64,000 nt of DNA from Oceanobacillus iheyensis HTE831 (GCF_000011245.1 NC_004193.1:536501-600500); one strand, 5' to 3'; positions 25,761 through 35,732 are shown, counted from the first letter of the stretch. The notes: generated by a model not told the origin, from the letters alone. Translations and numbers: made by a program.

Positions 25761-26780
25761 TTATTTCTCCAGGTATTCTTCTAACGTAATGTCTTGATTC
25801 ATGATTTCTTCTGCTGCTTTATGTCCTACATAACGTAAATGCCAAGGTTCAAATTGATATTTAGTAATATCTTCTTTACCTTCTGGGAATCGAATGATAA
25901 AACCATAATTTGCGGCATTTTCTTTTACCCATTTTCCTTCTTTTGTTTCACCAAACTCCGTTACTAGATTAAAGTTAACTTCTGGACTTGTTACATCCAT
26001 AGCCAGTCCGGTTTGATGTTCACTCTCTCCAGGTCGAGCACTAAATGTGTTTGCATGCTTTTCACCATTTTCAGCGGCATTTGCTGCAAAAATGTTATCT
26101 TGGCGGTCGTATGATCGGTATCCAGATTGTGCGTAAAGCTCTAAATTTTCTTCTAGCGCATCTGCAAACAATTCTTCTAATGCATCAGCGGCAGCTTGGC
26201 GCATATATTTTTTTGGAATGTCCTCCGTGAATGGGAAAGGAACATTAGGTATAACTAAATCATCTGGAATATAGTCTGCAGGCAATGAAAATTCTTTATT
26301 TACAAGAGCTAGTTGATCGTATGGGTTTGAAATGATTTCCGTACCCGCATCTGTAAATGCAGGTTCTGTCGGTGCTGGTAGACCTTCACCTGGTTTATAC
26401 GAATTTTCGGATTGGATAACTTCCTCTATTTTTTGTTTGGTATCCTCATTATAGACCCCAGAAACGAGTAAATCCTCTTGTTGTAGTTGAAAATCAGTTA
26501 TTGCCCAAGTCACCTGTTCGTTATAGTTACCTTGTTCAGAAAAGTTGTACCCTAACTGTTCAAGAAAATACTGAAGAGCATCTACCTCTTCTCCTTGATC
26601 TAGCTTTTGTAAAGGGGTTTCTGGTAACTCTTTATTATTTTGATTAGCTGTTACATCCTCATCATTTGTTGGGTTTTCTAAAGTTTCTTGTGAAGATGAA
26701 TGGTTATCATCATTAGATTGGCATGCGCTTATGAAAAGTAGTAGTACACCGATCAATAACAACCAAAGCAAACGTTGCAT
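25761..26780 (-). CDS. Lipoprotein D-alanyl-D-alanine carboxypeptidase (VanY family, YodJ-like)
   Basis: A 339-residue protein with a lipoprotein signal (LLLFISAC, Cys20), an acidic Asn/Ser-rich linker, a peptidoglycan-binding-like helical segment (about 65-115), and a C-terminal VanY domain. The zinc motifs SEHQTGLAMD and EPWHLRYVG are complete. It should trim the terminal D-Ala of peptidoglycan stem peptides at the outer face of the membrane. GAG precedes the ATG. Single gene with its own terminator. Confidence 0.9.
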   Translation of the reverse strand: MQRLLWLLLIGVLLLFISACQSNDDNHSSSQETLENPTNDEDVTANQNNKELPETPLQKLDQGEEVDALQYFLEQLGYNFSEQGNYNEQVTWAITDFQLQQEDLLVSGVYNEDTKQKIEEVIQSENSYKPGEGLPAPTEPAFTDAGTEIISNPYDQLALVNKEFSLPADYIPDDLVIPNVPFPFTEDIPKKYMRQAAADALEELFADALEENLELYAQSGYRSYDRQDNIFAANAAENGEKHANTFSARPGESEHQTGLAMDVTSPEVNFNLVTEFGETKEGKWVKENAANYGFIIRFPEGKEDITKYQFEPWHLRYVGHKAAEEIMNQDITLEEYLEK

Positions 26781-27084
26781 AATTAACTCTCCTAACCCGT
26801 ACTATCTCTTATTCTTTTCCAGGTGAGAAATGTCCGTCAACTAAAAAAAGCTTAATAAAGGATAAGGACATCACCTTGATAAGCCTTATTTATCATTATT
26901 ACTGAGTGAAAAAACCTCAAATGATGGAAGACTTACGTTATATATGTATATATATTTTATTAACGCGTAATTAGAAATAATTTTGCAGATTATATCTTCT
27001 CATATTTTTAGGGGATTGAGTAGCTAAAACAATAAGTTAGTAATTTCTGAATTTATAGCAAATAGAAGGGAGGTGGAAAATTAG
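26781..27084. other. Non-coding gap before pepT
   Basis: This AT-rich stretch contains the VanY promoter region and short alternating TATATATGT tracts near 26938-26955. No gene, riboswitch or clear terminator is seen. Confidence 0.5.
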
Positions 27085-27147
27085 ATGAAGGATGTAGTTT
27101 TGAGCCAGTGGCAGTTATTACCACAGACTCAAAACGAATTTGATTAG
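27085..27147 (+). CDS. Possible 20-residue ORF with a strong ribosome binding site
   Basis: GAAGGGAGGTGG (27065-27076) stands 8 nt before an ATG that opens a 20-codon frame beginning MKDVVLSQWQLL and ending just before the pepT stop. The same DNA forms a hairpin (GTTTTGAG with CTCAAAAC, about 27101-27139) that could end pepT transcripts. No homologous family is recognised; it may be chance. Confidence 0.25.
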   Translation: MKDVVLSQWQLLPQTQNEFD

Positions 27148-27149
27148 TC

Positions 27150-28379
27150 TTATGATTTCTCAGCAAATAATTTAGCAATACCAATAATCGTTTTCGTAGA
27201 TTTTTCCATATTTTGAACAGATACATACTCATATTTTCCGTGGAAATTCTCTCCACCGGTAAAGATATTTGGAGTTGGTAATCCCATATAAGAGAGTTGG
27301 GATCCGTCTGTTCCTCCACGTACTGGTTGAATAATAGGTTCGATATCTAATTGTTTCATAGCCTCACTAGCTATATCGACAATATCTTTAACCGGCTCTA
27401 TTTTCTCGCGCATATTGTAATACTGATCTTCCATTTCTACGTGAATAGCATTTTCTCCATATTTATGTTGTATATCAGTAGCGAATTGTCGTAACGTATC
27501 TTTTCGATTTTCAAACTTATTACGATCATGATCGCGAATAATGTAATAAACTTTGGTTGTTTCTACGTCACCTTCGATAGATATTAAATGATAAAACCCT
27601 TCATATCCCTCTGTATGCTCGGGAGCTTCCTGTTCTGGAAATTTCGAGATAAATTCAGCAGCAATCTTTCCTGAATTGACCATCTTATTCTTTGCAGTAC
27701 CTGGGTGAACACTGTTCCCAGTGAAGGTGACTTTTGCGGCTGCAGCATTAAAACTTTCATATTGAAGTTCTCCTAAAGGACCACCGTCGATCGTATATGC
27801 GTATTTAGCGTTAAAACGGGATACATCAAATTTATGCGGACCACGTCCAATTTCTTCATCTGGTGTAAAAGCAACACGAATAGTACCATGCTCTATTTCT
27901 GGATGTTGGATGAGATACTGCATAGCTGTCATAATTTCAGCAATGCCCGCTTTATTGTCAGCTCCTAAAAGTGTCGTACCATCAGTAGTAATTAATGTAT
28001 GTCCTTTATAGGAAGAAAGCTCTGGAAATTCCTTAGTTGATAGCACAACTTGAAGCGTTTCATTTAATACGATATCCCCGCCGTTATAATCAATGATTTG
28101 CGGATTAACGTTCTTACCAGTAAAATCCGTAGCAGTATCTACGTGGGCAAGAAAACCGATCGTCGGAATATCATTTTTCGAATTTGCTGGTAATGTAGCC
28201 ATGAGATATCCATATTCATCGACTTCGATTTCTTCCATGCCAATTTCTTTTAGTTCATCTTTAAGATAGTGAATTAAATCCCACTGGCCAGGTGTTGATG
28301 GAGTAGTACTTGAATCTCCGTCAGATTGTGTGTCTATTTTTGCATATGTAATTAATCGATTGATAAGTTGTTTTTGCAT
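27150..28379 (-). CDS. pepT: Peptidase T (tripeptide aminopeptidase)
   Basis: A 409-residue M20B zinc peptidase that removes N-terminal residues from tripeptides in the cytosol. Metal-binding segments are complete: [30 protein letters not shown] (catalytic Glu) and YTIDGG. The C-terminal histidine region GGTDGSQLS and [14 protein letters not shown] is also present. Length and order match PepT. It is monocistronic and divergent from the sulfurtransferase gene. Confidence 0.95.
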
Positions 28380-28493
28380 GTTGAAGCTCCTCTTCGTTTT
28401 CTATTAGTTTATCATATATTGATTATTTAGATATCTGTATATTATTTTATAAAATGATATGATAGAAAATAAAATAGATGCTGGAGGGATAAT

Positions 28494-29339
28494 ATGAAAA
28501 ATTTAATTAGTGTACAGCGTTTGATGCGTAGATTTTCGCAAAATCAGATTGTAATTGTGGATGTACGATTTGATTTACAAGATCCCGATGCTGGAAGAAA
28601 AGCGTATTTGAAAGAGCATATACCTGGTGCAATTTATATGGATTTAAATAAGGATTTATCTGGGAAGGCGGGTAAACATGGAGGTAACCATCCTTTGCCA
28701 GATTGGGAATTATTTGCGAATAAGCTAGGCCAGATAGGGATAACCAATGAAACGATCGTTGTCGTTTATGATCAAGGAAATGACATGTTTGCGCCTCGAT
28801 TTTGGTGGTTAATGGATTATGTAGGTCATGATAAAGTTTATATTCTAGAAGGAGGATTGGACCAATGGAAAGAAGAAGGTGGTGTGGTAACAACAGAAAT
28901 ACCTTCTTTAACTCCAGTCACTTATCATCCTCGAATGAAACAAAATCGTACCGTTGATATGAAGGAAGTGCGCGATAAAATTACTAATGGCAACACGGTA
29001 TTAATCGATTCTCGTTCCTATCCAAGATATCTGGGAGACGAAGAGCCGTTATATCGAAGAGCAGGACATATTCCAGGAGCAGTCAATTATTTTTGGAAAG
29101 ATGTACTTACGAGTGATGGTACAAGGTGGAAAGATAAAGAGCAGTTAGAAAATTTGTTTGCTAATCTTTCAAAAGATGATGAGATTATTGTTTCTTGTGG
29201 CTCAGGTGTTTCTGCTTGTCCAAACATACTTGCGTTAGAGGCAGCAGGGTTTCACAATGTGAAATTGTATCCTGGTAGTTTTAGTGATTGGATATCATAT
29301 GATGAAAACGATGTGAAAGTAGGAGAGGAGACCACGTAA
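28494..29339 (+). CDS. Thiosulfate / 3-mercaptopyruvate sulfurtransferase
   Basis: A 281-residue protein with two rhodanese modules: an inactive N-terminal one (VIVDVRFDLQDPDAGR) and a catalytic C-terminal one whose active-site loop reads SCGSGVSA. The CGSGVSA-type loop favours mercaptopyruvate over thiosulfate as donor. GGAGGG precedes the ATG. Its stop overlaps the tag start (TAATG), so the two genes are coupled. Confidence 0.9.
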   Translation: MKNLISVQRLMRRFSQNQIVIVDVRFDLQDPDAGRKAYLKEHIPGAIYMDLNKDLSGKAGKHGGNHPLPDWELFANKLGQIGITNETIVVVYDQGNDMFAPRFWWLMDYVGHDKVYILEGGLDQWKEEGGVVTTEIPSLTPVTYHPRMKQNRTVDMKEVRDKITNGNTVLIDSRSYPRYLGDEEPLYRRAGHIPGAVNYFWKDVLTSDGTRWKDKEQLENLFANLSKDDEIIVSCGSGVSACPNILALEAAGFHNVKLYPGSFSDWISYDENDVKVGEETT

Positions 29340-29917
29340 TGTTAAAACGGTGTGGCTGGGTTACTGACGAATCCATCTATATTTCTTATCATGATGAAGA
29401 ATGGGGAGTTCCTGTTTATACGGATGACAGGTATCTATTTGAAATGTTGTCGTTAGAAGGAGCTCAAGCAGGGTTAAGTTGGATTACGATTCTAAAAAGA
29501 CGAGAGAATTATAGAGAAGCATTTGACCATTTTTATCCGGAAATTGTGGCAACCTATTCGGATGAAAAAATAGAAACATTACTATCAAATGAAGGTATTA
29601 TTCGAAATAGAAAAAAGGTAAGTTCGGTGATTAATAATGCCCATAGATGCATGGAAGTCGCTAAGGAATTTGGTTCTTTTCATAACTATATTTGGAGTTT
29701 TGTGGATGGACAACCAATTATGAATACGTGGGAAAACGATAAGGAAATTCCTGCTTATACGGACCTTTCCAAAAAGATGAGTAAAGATATGAAAAAAAGA
29801 GGTTTTCGCTTTGTAGGTCCAACTATCTGTTATTCATTTATGCAAGCAACTGGAATGGTGAATGACCATACAAAGCAATGTTTCTTATACCATGGTAATC
29901 AAGAAAATAAAGATTAA
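29339..29917 (+). CDS. tag: DNA-3-methyladenine glycosylase I
   Basis: A 192-residue helix-hairpin-helix glycosylase that removes 3-methyladenine from DNA. The Tag zinc-site pattern is visible as RCGW (Cys5), YHDEEWG (His18) and the C-terminal HTKQC. The base-recognition LEGAQAGLSW segment is also present. It is coupled to the upstream sulfurtransferase gene by a one-base overlap; no functional link is obvious. Confidence 0.93.
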   Translation: MLKRCGWVTDESIYISYHDEEWGVPVYTDDRYLFEMLSLEGAQAGLSWITILKRRENYREAFDHFYPEIVATYSDEKIETLLSNEGIIRNRKKVSSVINNAHRCMEVAKEFGSFHNYIWSFVDGQPIMNTWENDKEIPAYTDLSKKMSKDMKKRGFRFVGPTICYSFMQATGMVNDHTKQCFLYHGNQENKD

Positions 29918-29945
29918 CTCTTTCTTCAATTGTTTTTAAGCTAAA

Positions 29946-30033
29946 AACCGAACTACAATCCAGTCACATCGTTCACTCCTTCTCGAATTTTTACTTCGAT
30001 TCGTGTAGAGTTAAGCTGGAAAGTAGTTCGGTT
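29946..30033. terminator. Long bidirectional hairpin between tag and the chemoreceptor gene
   Basis: AACCGAACTAC...CCAG (29946-29963) pairs with CTGG...GTAGTTCGGTT (30016-30033), with a long loop. The flanks provide an A-run on the left and T-rich DNA on the right, serving the convergent genes. Confidence 0.65.
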
Positions 30034-30040
30034 ATTTGTT

Positions 30041-31876
30041 TTATTTAAGTTTAAATACTTTTAATTGATTGTTTAAATCAATTGCGAGTTCTGCAAGACT
30101 GTTGGCACTGCCTGCAACCTCTTCCATTGAACTAGAAGTTTGCTGAGCAGCAGCAGATGCTTGTTCCACACCAGCAGCTGATTCTTCTGAAGTTGAGGCA
30201 ATTTCTTCGATAAGTTGATTCATATTAGTACTATTTTCAACGATATTTAATAGATCTGTCGTAATATATTCAATTTTATGCACCATGTCATTAACACCAT
30301 GTTGAATTGTTTTAAAGTTGTTCCCAGTTGATTCGATTTGACTTGTTCCTTCTTGAACTTCCTTGTAGCCGTTATTAAGGGAACTAACAACTTCTTTTGT
30401 TCCGTCTTGGATATTAGAAACAATAGTGGTGATTTCTCCTACAGAATTTGATACTTGTTCAGAAAGTTTTCTGACTTCATCTGCTACAACAGCAAATCCC
30501 CGTCCATGCTCGCCAGCTCTTGCAGCTTCTATGGCAGCATTTAATGCTAATAAGTTCGTTTGTTCAGAGATATCTTTAATAACGGATATCAGATTCGATA
30601 TATCTCTTGATTGATGATCTAAACCTTTAACCTTATCTACAGAAACTTTCACAATTTCATCAATTCGGTGCATCTGCTTCATTGAATTTTGCATTAAAGC
30701 GGTTCCCTGGTTGGTTTGTTCTAACATCTTTTCGGTGGTACTAGTAATCGCATCTCCGTTTTCACGAGACTTGTTAACTACCTCTACAAATTCTGACATC
30801 TTACCAGACAGGTCTGAAGCGCCATTTGCCTGTGTCTCTGCTCCAGCTGATAATTCTTCCATCGTCGCAGCTACTTGTGAATTCCCTTCTTTCACTTCCG
30901 TTGCAGCTTGGGTAAGATGATCGCTACGTTCTAATACGGAAGTACTTGCTGAAGAAACCTTCGTTAGGATCGCTTTCATATTGTCTTTCATTTGGTTAAC
31001 GGATGCACTTAATTGACCAATTTCATCTTTTCCGTTATATTCCATTCCTTTTGCTGTTAGGTCACCATCTGCAACTTTGGAGGTGATTTGTACAACTTGT
31101 TTCAGATTTCTAGAAATTTGCACACTAACTATACTAAAAATAATTATCCCTATGGCAATGGTAAAAAGGTTAGCCATTGTAAGTGTCGAGGAAACACTAT
31201 CCATACTAGTTTCTGCAGCTTCTGAAGCTTCTGCTTGAGCTTCCTCTCTTTCTGATATGAATTCGTTAACAATGTCAACATTACTTGTACGGAAACGATA
31301 GGTTGTTTCTCTTAGTGTATTCGCCATTATATTATCATTGTTTTCTATGGATGGAATGACCTTTTCTTCAAAAGTACTATTAATCGTATCATCAGATCGT
31401 TTTAATTGACTTATTTTAAAGAATTCATCTTCCGTCGTTAAAAAATCTTCCACTTCTACTATTAATTGATCTACTTGAGTTTTATACTCATTAAATCGAT
31501 CAACATATAAATTATTACTCGTAAGTAAATAGTCTGCAATTTGGACATCTTTACCTTGAATTGCTAGTGATAGTTGATTTAGCTTATTTACTTGTTCGCT
31601 ATATGTATACACTGCTTCAGCGTCTTCCTTAGATTGTTTCACTTCTTGGTTCACAAAAAACCAGGCACTGAAAGTAAAGAAGATAACAACTAAGAATGAT
31701 AATAAATATTTTTTACCAATACTTAAATTATTAAAGGCTTTAAAATTAATGGAGAACCGGTGCTTTGGTTTTCCTTTATTATCTTTCTTTTTTATGTTTA
31801 AGAAATTAAATGTTCTTTTACTTTTGGTAGTTTCTGTATTTCTAGATTTCATCTTTTTGTTCTTTAGAAATTTCAT
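30041..31876 (-). CDS. Methyl-accepting chemotaxis protein
   Basis: A 611-residue chemoreceptor. An unusually long, very basic cytoplasmic N-terminus (about 50 residues) precedes the first membrane helix (about 57-78). A helical external sensor of the 4HB type, a second helix near 235-255, a HAMP domain, and the methyl-accepting signalling domain with hairpin tip [19 protein letters not shown] follow. GGGGG lies before the ATG. The ligand is unknown. The basic extension is odd for MCPs, though a later start (MKSRN, residue 9) would hardly change it. Confidence 0.92.
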   Translation of the reverse strand: MKFLKNKKMKSRNTETTKSKRTFNFLNIKKKDNKGKPKHRFSINFKAFNNLSIGKKYLLSFLVVIFFTFSAWFFVNQEVKQSKEDAEAVYTYSEQVNKLNQLSLAIQGKDVQIADYLLTSNNLYVDRFNEYKTQVDQLIVEVEDFLTTEDEFFKISQLKRSDDTINSTFEEKVIPSIENNDNIMANTLRETTYRFRTSNVDIVNEFISEREEAQAEASEAAETSMDSVSSTLTMANLFTIAIGIIIFSIVSVQISRNLKQVVQITSKVADGDLTAKGMEYNGKDEIGQLSASVNQMKDNMKAILTKVSSASTSVLERSDHLTQAATEVKEGNSQVAATMEELSAGAETQANGASDLSGKMSEFVEVVNKSRENGDAITSTTEKMLEQTNQGTALMQNSMKQMHRIDEIVKVSVDKVKGLDHQSRDISNLISVIKDISEQTNLLALNAAIEAARAGEHGRGFAVVADEVRKLSEQVSNSVGEITTIVSNIQDGTKEVVSSLNNGYKEVQEGTSQIESTGNNFKTIQHGVNDMVHKIEYITTDLLNIVENSTNMNQLIEEIASTSEESAAGVEQASAAAQQTSSSMEEVAGSANSLAELAIDLNNQLKVFKLK

Positions 31877-32046
31877 ATTTTCCCCCGCCCATATTATGTT
31901 TTATATAATATCGGTAAATAGGTAGAAAGTATGAAGAGAATTGTTAAAAATTTATGAAAGATTTGATATTATAAGCTAATAAATCGTATGAAACTATCAA
32001 ATAAAGTATAATTATTGATAGATTAAGAGAAAGGGATGAGAAGACG

Positions 32047-32871
32047 ATGGAATATGTTACTTTAAATAATGGCTTAAAAATGCCTCAATTAGGTTTTGGA
32101 GTTTGGAAAGTTCCAAATGAAGAAGTCGTTTCACCAGTAGAACATGCATTAAAAGTAGGTTATCGTTCAATAGATACAGCAAAAGTATATGGAAATGAAG
32201 TAGGGGTAGGAGAAGCTATCTCTAATAGCGGTATACCGCGTGAGCAATTGTTTATAACTACCAAAGTGTGGAATAGTGATCATGGGTATGATAATACATT
32301 AAAAGCGTTCGATGAAAGTTTAGAAAGGTTAGGTTTAGACTACGTAGATCTTTACTTAATCCATTGGCCAACTCCAGAATTTGACCAATATGTAGAAACT
32401 TATAAAGCTTTAGAAACATTATATAAAGACGGTAAAGTTAAAGCAATTGGTGTTTGTAATTTTGATATTGAGTATTTAGAAAGAATACTTAATGAATGTG
32501 AAATAGTACCGGTACTTAATCAAGTAGAATGTCATCCTTATCTACAACAAAAAGAACTTCGGGATTTTTGTGAGAAACACAATATCTACCTAGAGTCGTA
32601 TAGCCCTCTAATGAATGGTAAAGAGGTACTTCAAAGTGAAGAACTACAAAACTTAGCAGAAAGAAAAGGTAAAACTGTTGCTCAAACAATTCTACGTTGG
32701 CATCTGCAATCAGGAATGATAGTTATTCCTAAGTCAGTGACACCTAACCGTATCGAAGAAAATCTAGATGTATTTGATTTTGAACTTACGGATACTGAAA
32801 TGCAGGAGATTAACGAATTGGATAGGAATTTAAGAAGCGGTGCAGTACCAAGTGAAATGAATGTAAGATAA
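32047..32871 (+). CDS. Aldo/keto reductase (YvgN/YtbE-like)
   Basis: A 274-residue NADPH-dependent AKR5-type reductase. The catalytic tetrad is intact: Asp43, Tyr48 (DTAKVYGNE), Lys73 (TTKVW) and His106 (LIHWP). The C-terminal cofactor site IPKSVTPNRIEENL is present. Likely substrates are methylglyoxal and other short aldehydes. AAAGGGATGAG precedes the ATG. Monocistronic, with a terminator shared with the convergent HD gene. Confidence 0.92.
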   Translation: MEYVTLNNGLKMPQLGFGVWKVPNEEVVSPVEHALKVGYRSIDTAKVYGNEVGVGEAISNSGIPREQLFITTKVWNSDHGYDNTLKAFDESLERLGLDYVDLYLIHWPTPEFDQYVETYKALETLYKDGKVKAIGVCNFDIEYLERILNECEIVPVLNQVECHPYLQQKELRDFCEKHNIYLESYSPLMNGKEVLQSEELQNLAERKGKTVAQTILRWHLQSGMIVIPKSVTPNRIEENLDVFDFELTDTEMQEINELDRNLRSGAVPSEMNVR

Positions 32872-32921
32872 ATTGTAATACGAATAATAAATAATTCATG
32901 TCCTGATATTACTTGAATCAT

Positions 32922-32982
32922 TAAATAACACCTTCGAACTGATACATTCAAACGATGCAATCATTCGAAGGTGTTATTTTTG
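32922..32982. terminator. Bidirectional terminator between the AKR and HD genes
   Basis: AAATAACACCTTCGAA (32923-32938) pairs perfectly with TTCGAAGGTGTTATTT (32964-32979) around a 25-nt loop. It overlaps the last codons of the HD gene. Confidence 0.8.
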
Positions 32983-33522
32983 AGAAAAAACACGTTCTAC
33001 TGCTTTTGCATATTCAGTAAAATAAACTGGTATTTCTGATTGGTTTAAACCGCAGTACATATATTTTACGATCGATTGATTATACCACTTTTGTTGATCG
33101 TAACCTGCATTAAAATTTGCCCAGATACTATCTCCCAATAAAGCGTATTCTTTTTCAAGTTCAATTAAGTTGTCTAATTTATCGGCGATAATTAAATATT
33201 TTACTTCCTTAGGGGAGTTTTGGATGCTTTTTATTGTATGTTGTTTGCGTTCTTTCCAAGATTTGGATTTATCTTCTGTATGAGCAGCAACAAGTCGAGC
33301 AATTTCCTTTCCGAACTCATATTGGATGTCATCGATTGTAACAGGAGTATCTTCAACAACGTCATGAAGATAAGCTGCACATACCAGTGCATCCGAACAG
33401 CCTTCTAGCTCAAGCCTTTGAGCAACACGAATTGGATGTGTGATATATGCTTCGTCCGAATTTTTTCTGGTTTGCCCTTGATGTGCCTTTGTTGCAAAGG
33501 TTTTTGCCTTCTCTTTTAACAT
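32974..33522 (-). CDS. HD-domain protein resembling small (p)ppGpp hydrolases
   Basis: A 182-residue single HD domain with the spacing of Mesh1/RelA hydrolase domains: KAHQGQTR (His14), YITHPIRVA (His29), AAYLHDVVEDT (His53-Asp54), and a later KLDNLIEL Asp. The RelA synthetase part is absent. It could hydrolyse (p)ppGpp or a related nucleotide. The start at 33522 is taken because GGAGG lies 6 nt upstream. The C-terminal YNQSIVKYMYCGL is unlike RelA. Confidence 0.75.
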   Translation of the reverse strand: MLKEKAKTFATKAHQGQTRKNSDEAYITHPIRVAQRLELEGCSDALVCAAYLHDVVEDTPVTIDDIQYEFGKEIARLVAAHTEDKSKSWKERKQHTIKSIQNSPKEVKYLIIADKLDNLIELEKEYALLGDSIWANFNAGYDQQKWYNQSIVKYMYCGLNQSEIPVYFTEYAKAVERVFSQK

Positions 33523-33901
33523 AGTATCCTCCGAATATAGATGTTTAGTATTTATAGCATATGAAATAAACAACTTACTGTTATATCATAATTATCATTT
33601 TATTCAGTGAAATTAATTTATTCTATTATTTAATAGTATCTTAATTGTTGCAAGGATACAATGATATTTTTAAAGTAAAGGTAAGTTACCATTTTCATGT
33701 ATTTTAGTATGGATAAATGAATATTAAATTGCCGAAATCCCTTTACAATACAAACTTCCAATTCGAATTTCGTAATACACGAATGTACTTCATTCATGTA
33801 GAAAAAGTTAGGTTGGATTATAAGAAAAGCTCTTTCTTTCTTTTCAGCACATAAACCATTACACTAGAGGTAATGAAATTAGATTAGCGGAGGTAACATC
33901 A
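33523..33901. other. Intergenic region between the HD gene and fni
   Basis: AT-rich, with promoters of the divergent genes presumed but no strong -35/-10 pair picked out. A single Fur half-site (ATTATCA at 33591-33597) has no matching partner. No ORF or RNA structure is supported. Confidence 0.5.
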
Positions 33902-34951
33902 ATGGAAAAAGGAATTAATCAACGTAAGACAGAACATATACGTCTTTGCCTTACTGGAAATGTAGAGGGAGTAAATAAATCAACAGGATTAGAAGGCATT
34001 AATTTTATACATAACGCATTACCGGAAATAGATTTCGCAGATATTTCTTTGGAATCAAGTTTTTTGGGGAAACAATTGAAAGCGCCGTTTTTAGTAAGTT
34101 CAATGACTGGGGGATCGGAGCTAGCGACAAAAATTAATCAGAACCTTGCTATTGCTGCAGAGGAAAAGGGATGGGCACTGGCAATTGGTTCAACGAGGGC
34201 TTTCTTAGAAAGCGATCAACATAAGGAGTCATTCCTAATCAGAAATCAAGCTCCTACAGCACCATTGATTGTTAATATCGGAGCGGTTCAATTAAATTAC
34301 GGCTATGGTCCAGAAGAGTGTCAACGAATTATTGATAAGACAAATGCAGATTCTATTGTCCTTCACCTTAACAGTTTACAGGAAGCGGTTCAAGATGGCG
34401 GAGACCTGAATTTTAAAGATTTACTACCAAAAATAGAGCAGGTCTGCAAACAAGTAAAAGCCCCGGTGGGAGTAAAAGAAGTAGGTTTTGGGATTGATGG
34501 TGAAGTAGCTAGACGATTGTATGACGCAGGTATTTCATATATTGATGTAGCCGGTGCTGGAGGTACATCTTGGAGTCAAGTGGAAAAATTACGTTCTAAA
34601 GATCCTTTAAATAAAGCGGCAGCAGAAGCATTTAATAACTGGGGAACTCCGACAAAAGATTGTCTTGTGTCTGTACGTGGAGAATTACCAGAAGCTCCTC
34701 TAGTGGCAAGCGGCGGAATGAAAACAGGTGTAGACGCAGCGAAAGCAATTACGATTGGTGCCGATGTCGTAGGCTTTGCTAGACATTTATTAAAAGCTGC
34801 TATGGAAACACCAGAAGATGTTATTCGGACTATGGAACAGCTGGAGTTAGAATTGAAGATGACGATGTTTGGAATTGGAGCTGTTAACTTAGAAGAGTTA
34901 AAAAACACGTCTCGGGTATCAATTATGGGACAATCATTAATGGATAAGTAA
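33902..34951 (+). CDS. fni: Isopentenyl-diphosphate delta-isomerase, type 2
   Basis: A 349-residue FMN- and NADPH-dependent TIM-barrel enzyme that interconverts IPP and DMAPP. The start INQRKTEHIRLCL, the FMN-site segment APFLVSSMTGGS, the KEVGFGI lysine motif and the phosphate-binding VASGGMKTG are all typical of IDI-2. GGAGG precedes the ATG. Terminator at 34957-34993. Confidence 0.95.
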   Translation: MEKGINQRKTEHIRLCLTGNVEGVNKSTGLEGINFIHNALPEIDFADISLESSFLGKQLKAPFLVSSMTGGSELATKINQNLAIAAEEKGWALAIGSTRAFLESDQHKESFLIRNQAPTAPLIVNIGAVQLNYGYGPEECQRIIDKTNADSIVLHLNSLQEAVQDGGDLNFKDLLPKIEQVCKQVKAPVGVKEVGFGIDGEVARRLYDAGISYIDVAGAGGTSWSQVEKLRSKDPLNKAAAEAFNNWGTPTKDCLVSVRGELPEAPLVASGGMKTGVDAAKAITIGADVVGFARHLLKAAMETPEDVIRTMEQLELELKMTMFGIGAVNLEELKNTSRVSIMGQSLMDK

Positions 34952-34956
34952 TAAAT

Positions 34957-34993
34957 GGAGTTGTAAAAGGAAATCCCTTTTACGGCTCTTTTT
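34957..34993 (+). terminator. Terminator of fni
   Basis: GGAGTTGTAAAAGG and CCTTTTACGGCTC form a hairpin followed by a T-run (34987-34995). Confidence 0.78.
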
Positions 34994-35045
34994 TTATAAA
35001 TTTTAAGTCGAACTTTTTAGTGATTAATTAAGTAATGATGAAAGT

Positions 35046-35071
35046 GATTCAAATACATAAGAATAGGGAAT
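35046..35071 (+). promoter_or_regulatory. SigB-type promoter of ydaT
   Basis: GATTCA (35046-35051), 14 bp, GGGAAT (35066-35071) fit the general-stress consensus GTTTAA-N12-15-GGGWAW. This is consistent with ydaT being a SigB-dependent gene in Bacillus subtilis. Confidence 0.6.
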
Positions 35072-35100
35072 TCAATATAAAAAAGAAGGAGTGAAGATAG

Positions 35101-35556
35101 ATGGTGTGGACAATGCAAGATTATCCCAGTTCTATGAAAAATCTGGATAAAGCGACAAGAAAAAAGGCAATTGATATTGCTAATTCTATGATTGATGATG
35201 GTTATAAGGAAGGTCAAGCAATTCCAATAGCGATTGAACAAGCGAAAGAGTGGAAGCAACATGCATCTCAAAGTGAAATTAACACTTACCAAAGCCAGGG
35301 TAGTCCAACTAAGCGATCCGAAGAAGGGAAACAATCTACAAGTAATCCTGAGCGATTGGAAGAAGGGGAAGAGGTTTATAAGCATGATGATGGTTGGGCA
35401 GTAGCTTCGGTAGGTTCTGATAGAGCAAGTGAAGTATTCTCGGTAAAAAAAGAAGCCATTGCTAGAGCAGTGGAAATTGCACGGAATAAAGGCACTTCAC
35501 TAACCATTTATAAAGAGGACGGTACTAAGGAAGAAAAACGGTCTTATGCTGAGTAA
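35101..35556 (+). CDS. ydaT: YdaT-like general stress protein (DUF2188)
   Basis: A 151-residue soluble protein in two parts. The N-terminal helical segment resembles ChaB/YdaT (TMQDYPSSMKNLDKATRKKA). A Ser/Gln-rich linker then leads to a C-terminal DUF2188 domain (GWAVASVGSDRASEVF, SLTIYKEDG). The product of the SigB-regulated B. subtilis ydaT has the same N-terminus; its biochemical role is not established. AAGAAGGAG precedes the ATG. Confidence 0.85.
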   Translation: MVWTMQDYPSSMKNLDKATRKKAIDIANSMIDDGYKEGQAIPIAIEQAKEWKQHASQSEINTYQSQGSPTKRSEEGKQSTSNPERLEEGEEVYKHDDGWAVASVGSDRASEVFSVKKEAIARAVEIARNKGTSLTIYKEDGTKEEKRSYAE

Positions 35557-35605
35557 TAACAAAGGTAATAATTATTTGTACAGCTATAGCAGCAAAATAA
35601 AATTG

Positions 35606-35644
35606 ACAGTAAGAGGATAGCGCAAGTTCCTTTTACTGTTTTTA
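35606..35644 (+). terminator. Terminator of ydaT
   Basis: ACAGTAAGAGGA (35606-35617) pairs with TCCTTTTACTGT (35628-35639), ending in TTTTT. Confidence 0.7.
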
Positions 35645-35690
35645 TATGGAAATCAATTCTAAATTTCTTGTGTATGGTAAGAAACTTAGG

Positions 35691-35719
35691 TTGATTTTAC
35701 AAAAAGCCTTTTATATAAT
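35691..35719 (+). promoter_or_regulatory. Promoter of the yclNOP-like operon
   Basis: TTGATT (35691-35696), 17 bp, TATAAT (35714-35719). A Fur box follows at 35733. Confidence 0.72.
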
Positions 35720-35732
35720 TGATATCGTACTT

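Noticed and set aside
31909..31916. SigD-type promoter of the chemoreceptor gene
   Set aside because: The minus strand reads ACCGATAT, close to the -10 GCCGATAT, but no TAAA lies 15 bp upstream.
33586..33600. Possible Fur box upstream of the small HD-domain gene
   Set aside because: Only the half-site ATTATCA is intact; the other arm matches poorly.
34576..34908. Long antisense ORF opposite fni (110 codons) and similar antisense ORFs elsewhere
   Set aside because: They mirror strongly recognised genes, lack ribosome sites and have biased composition expected of shadow frames.
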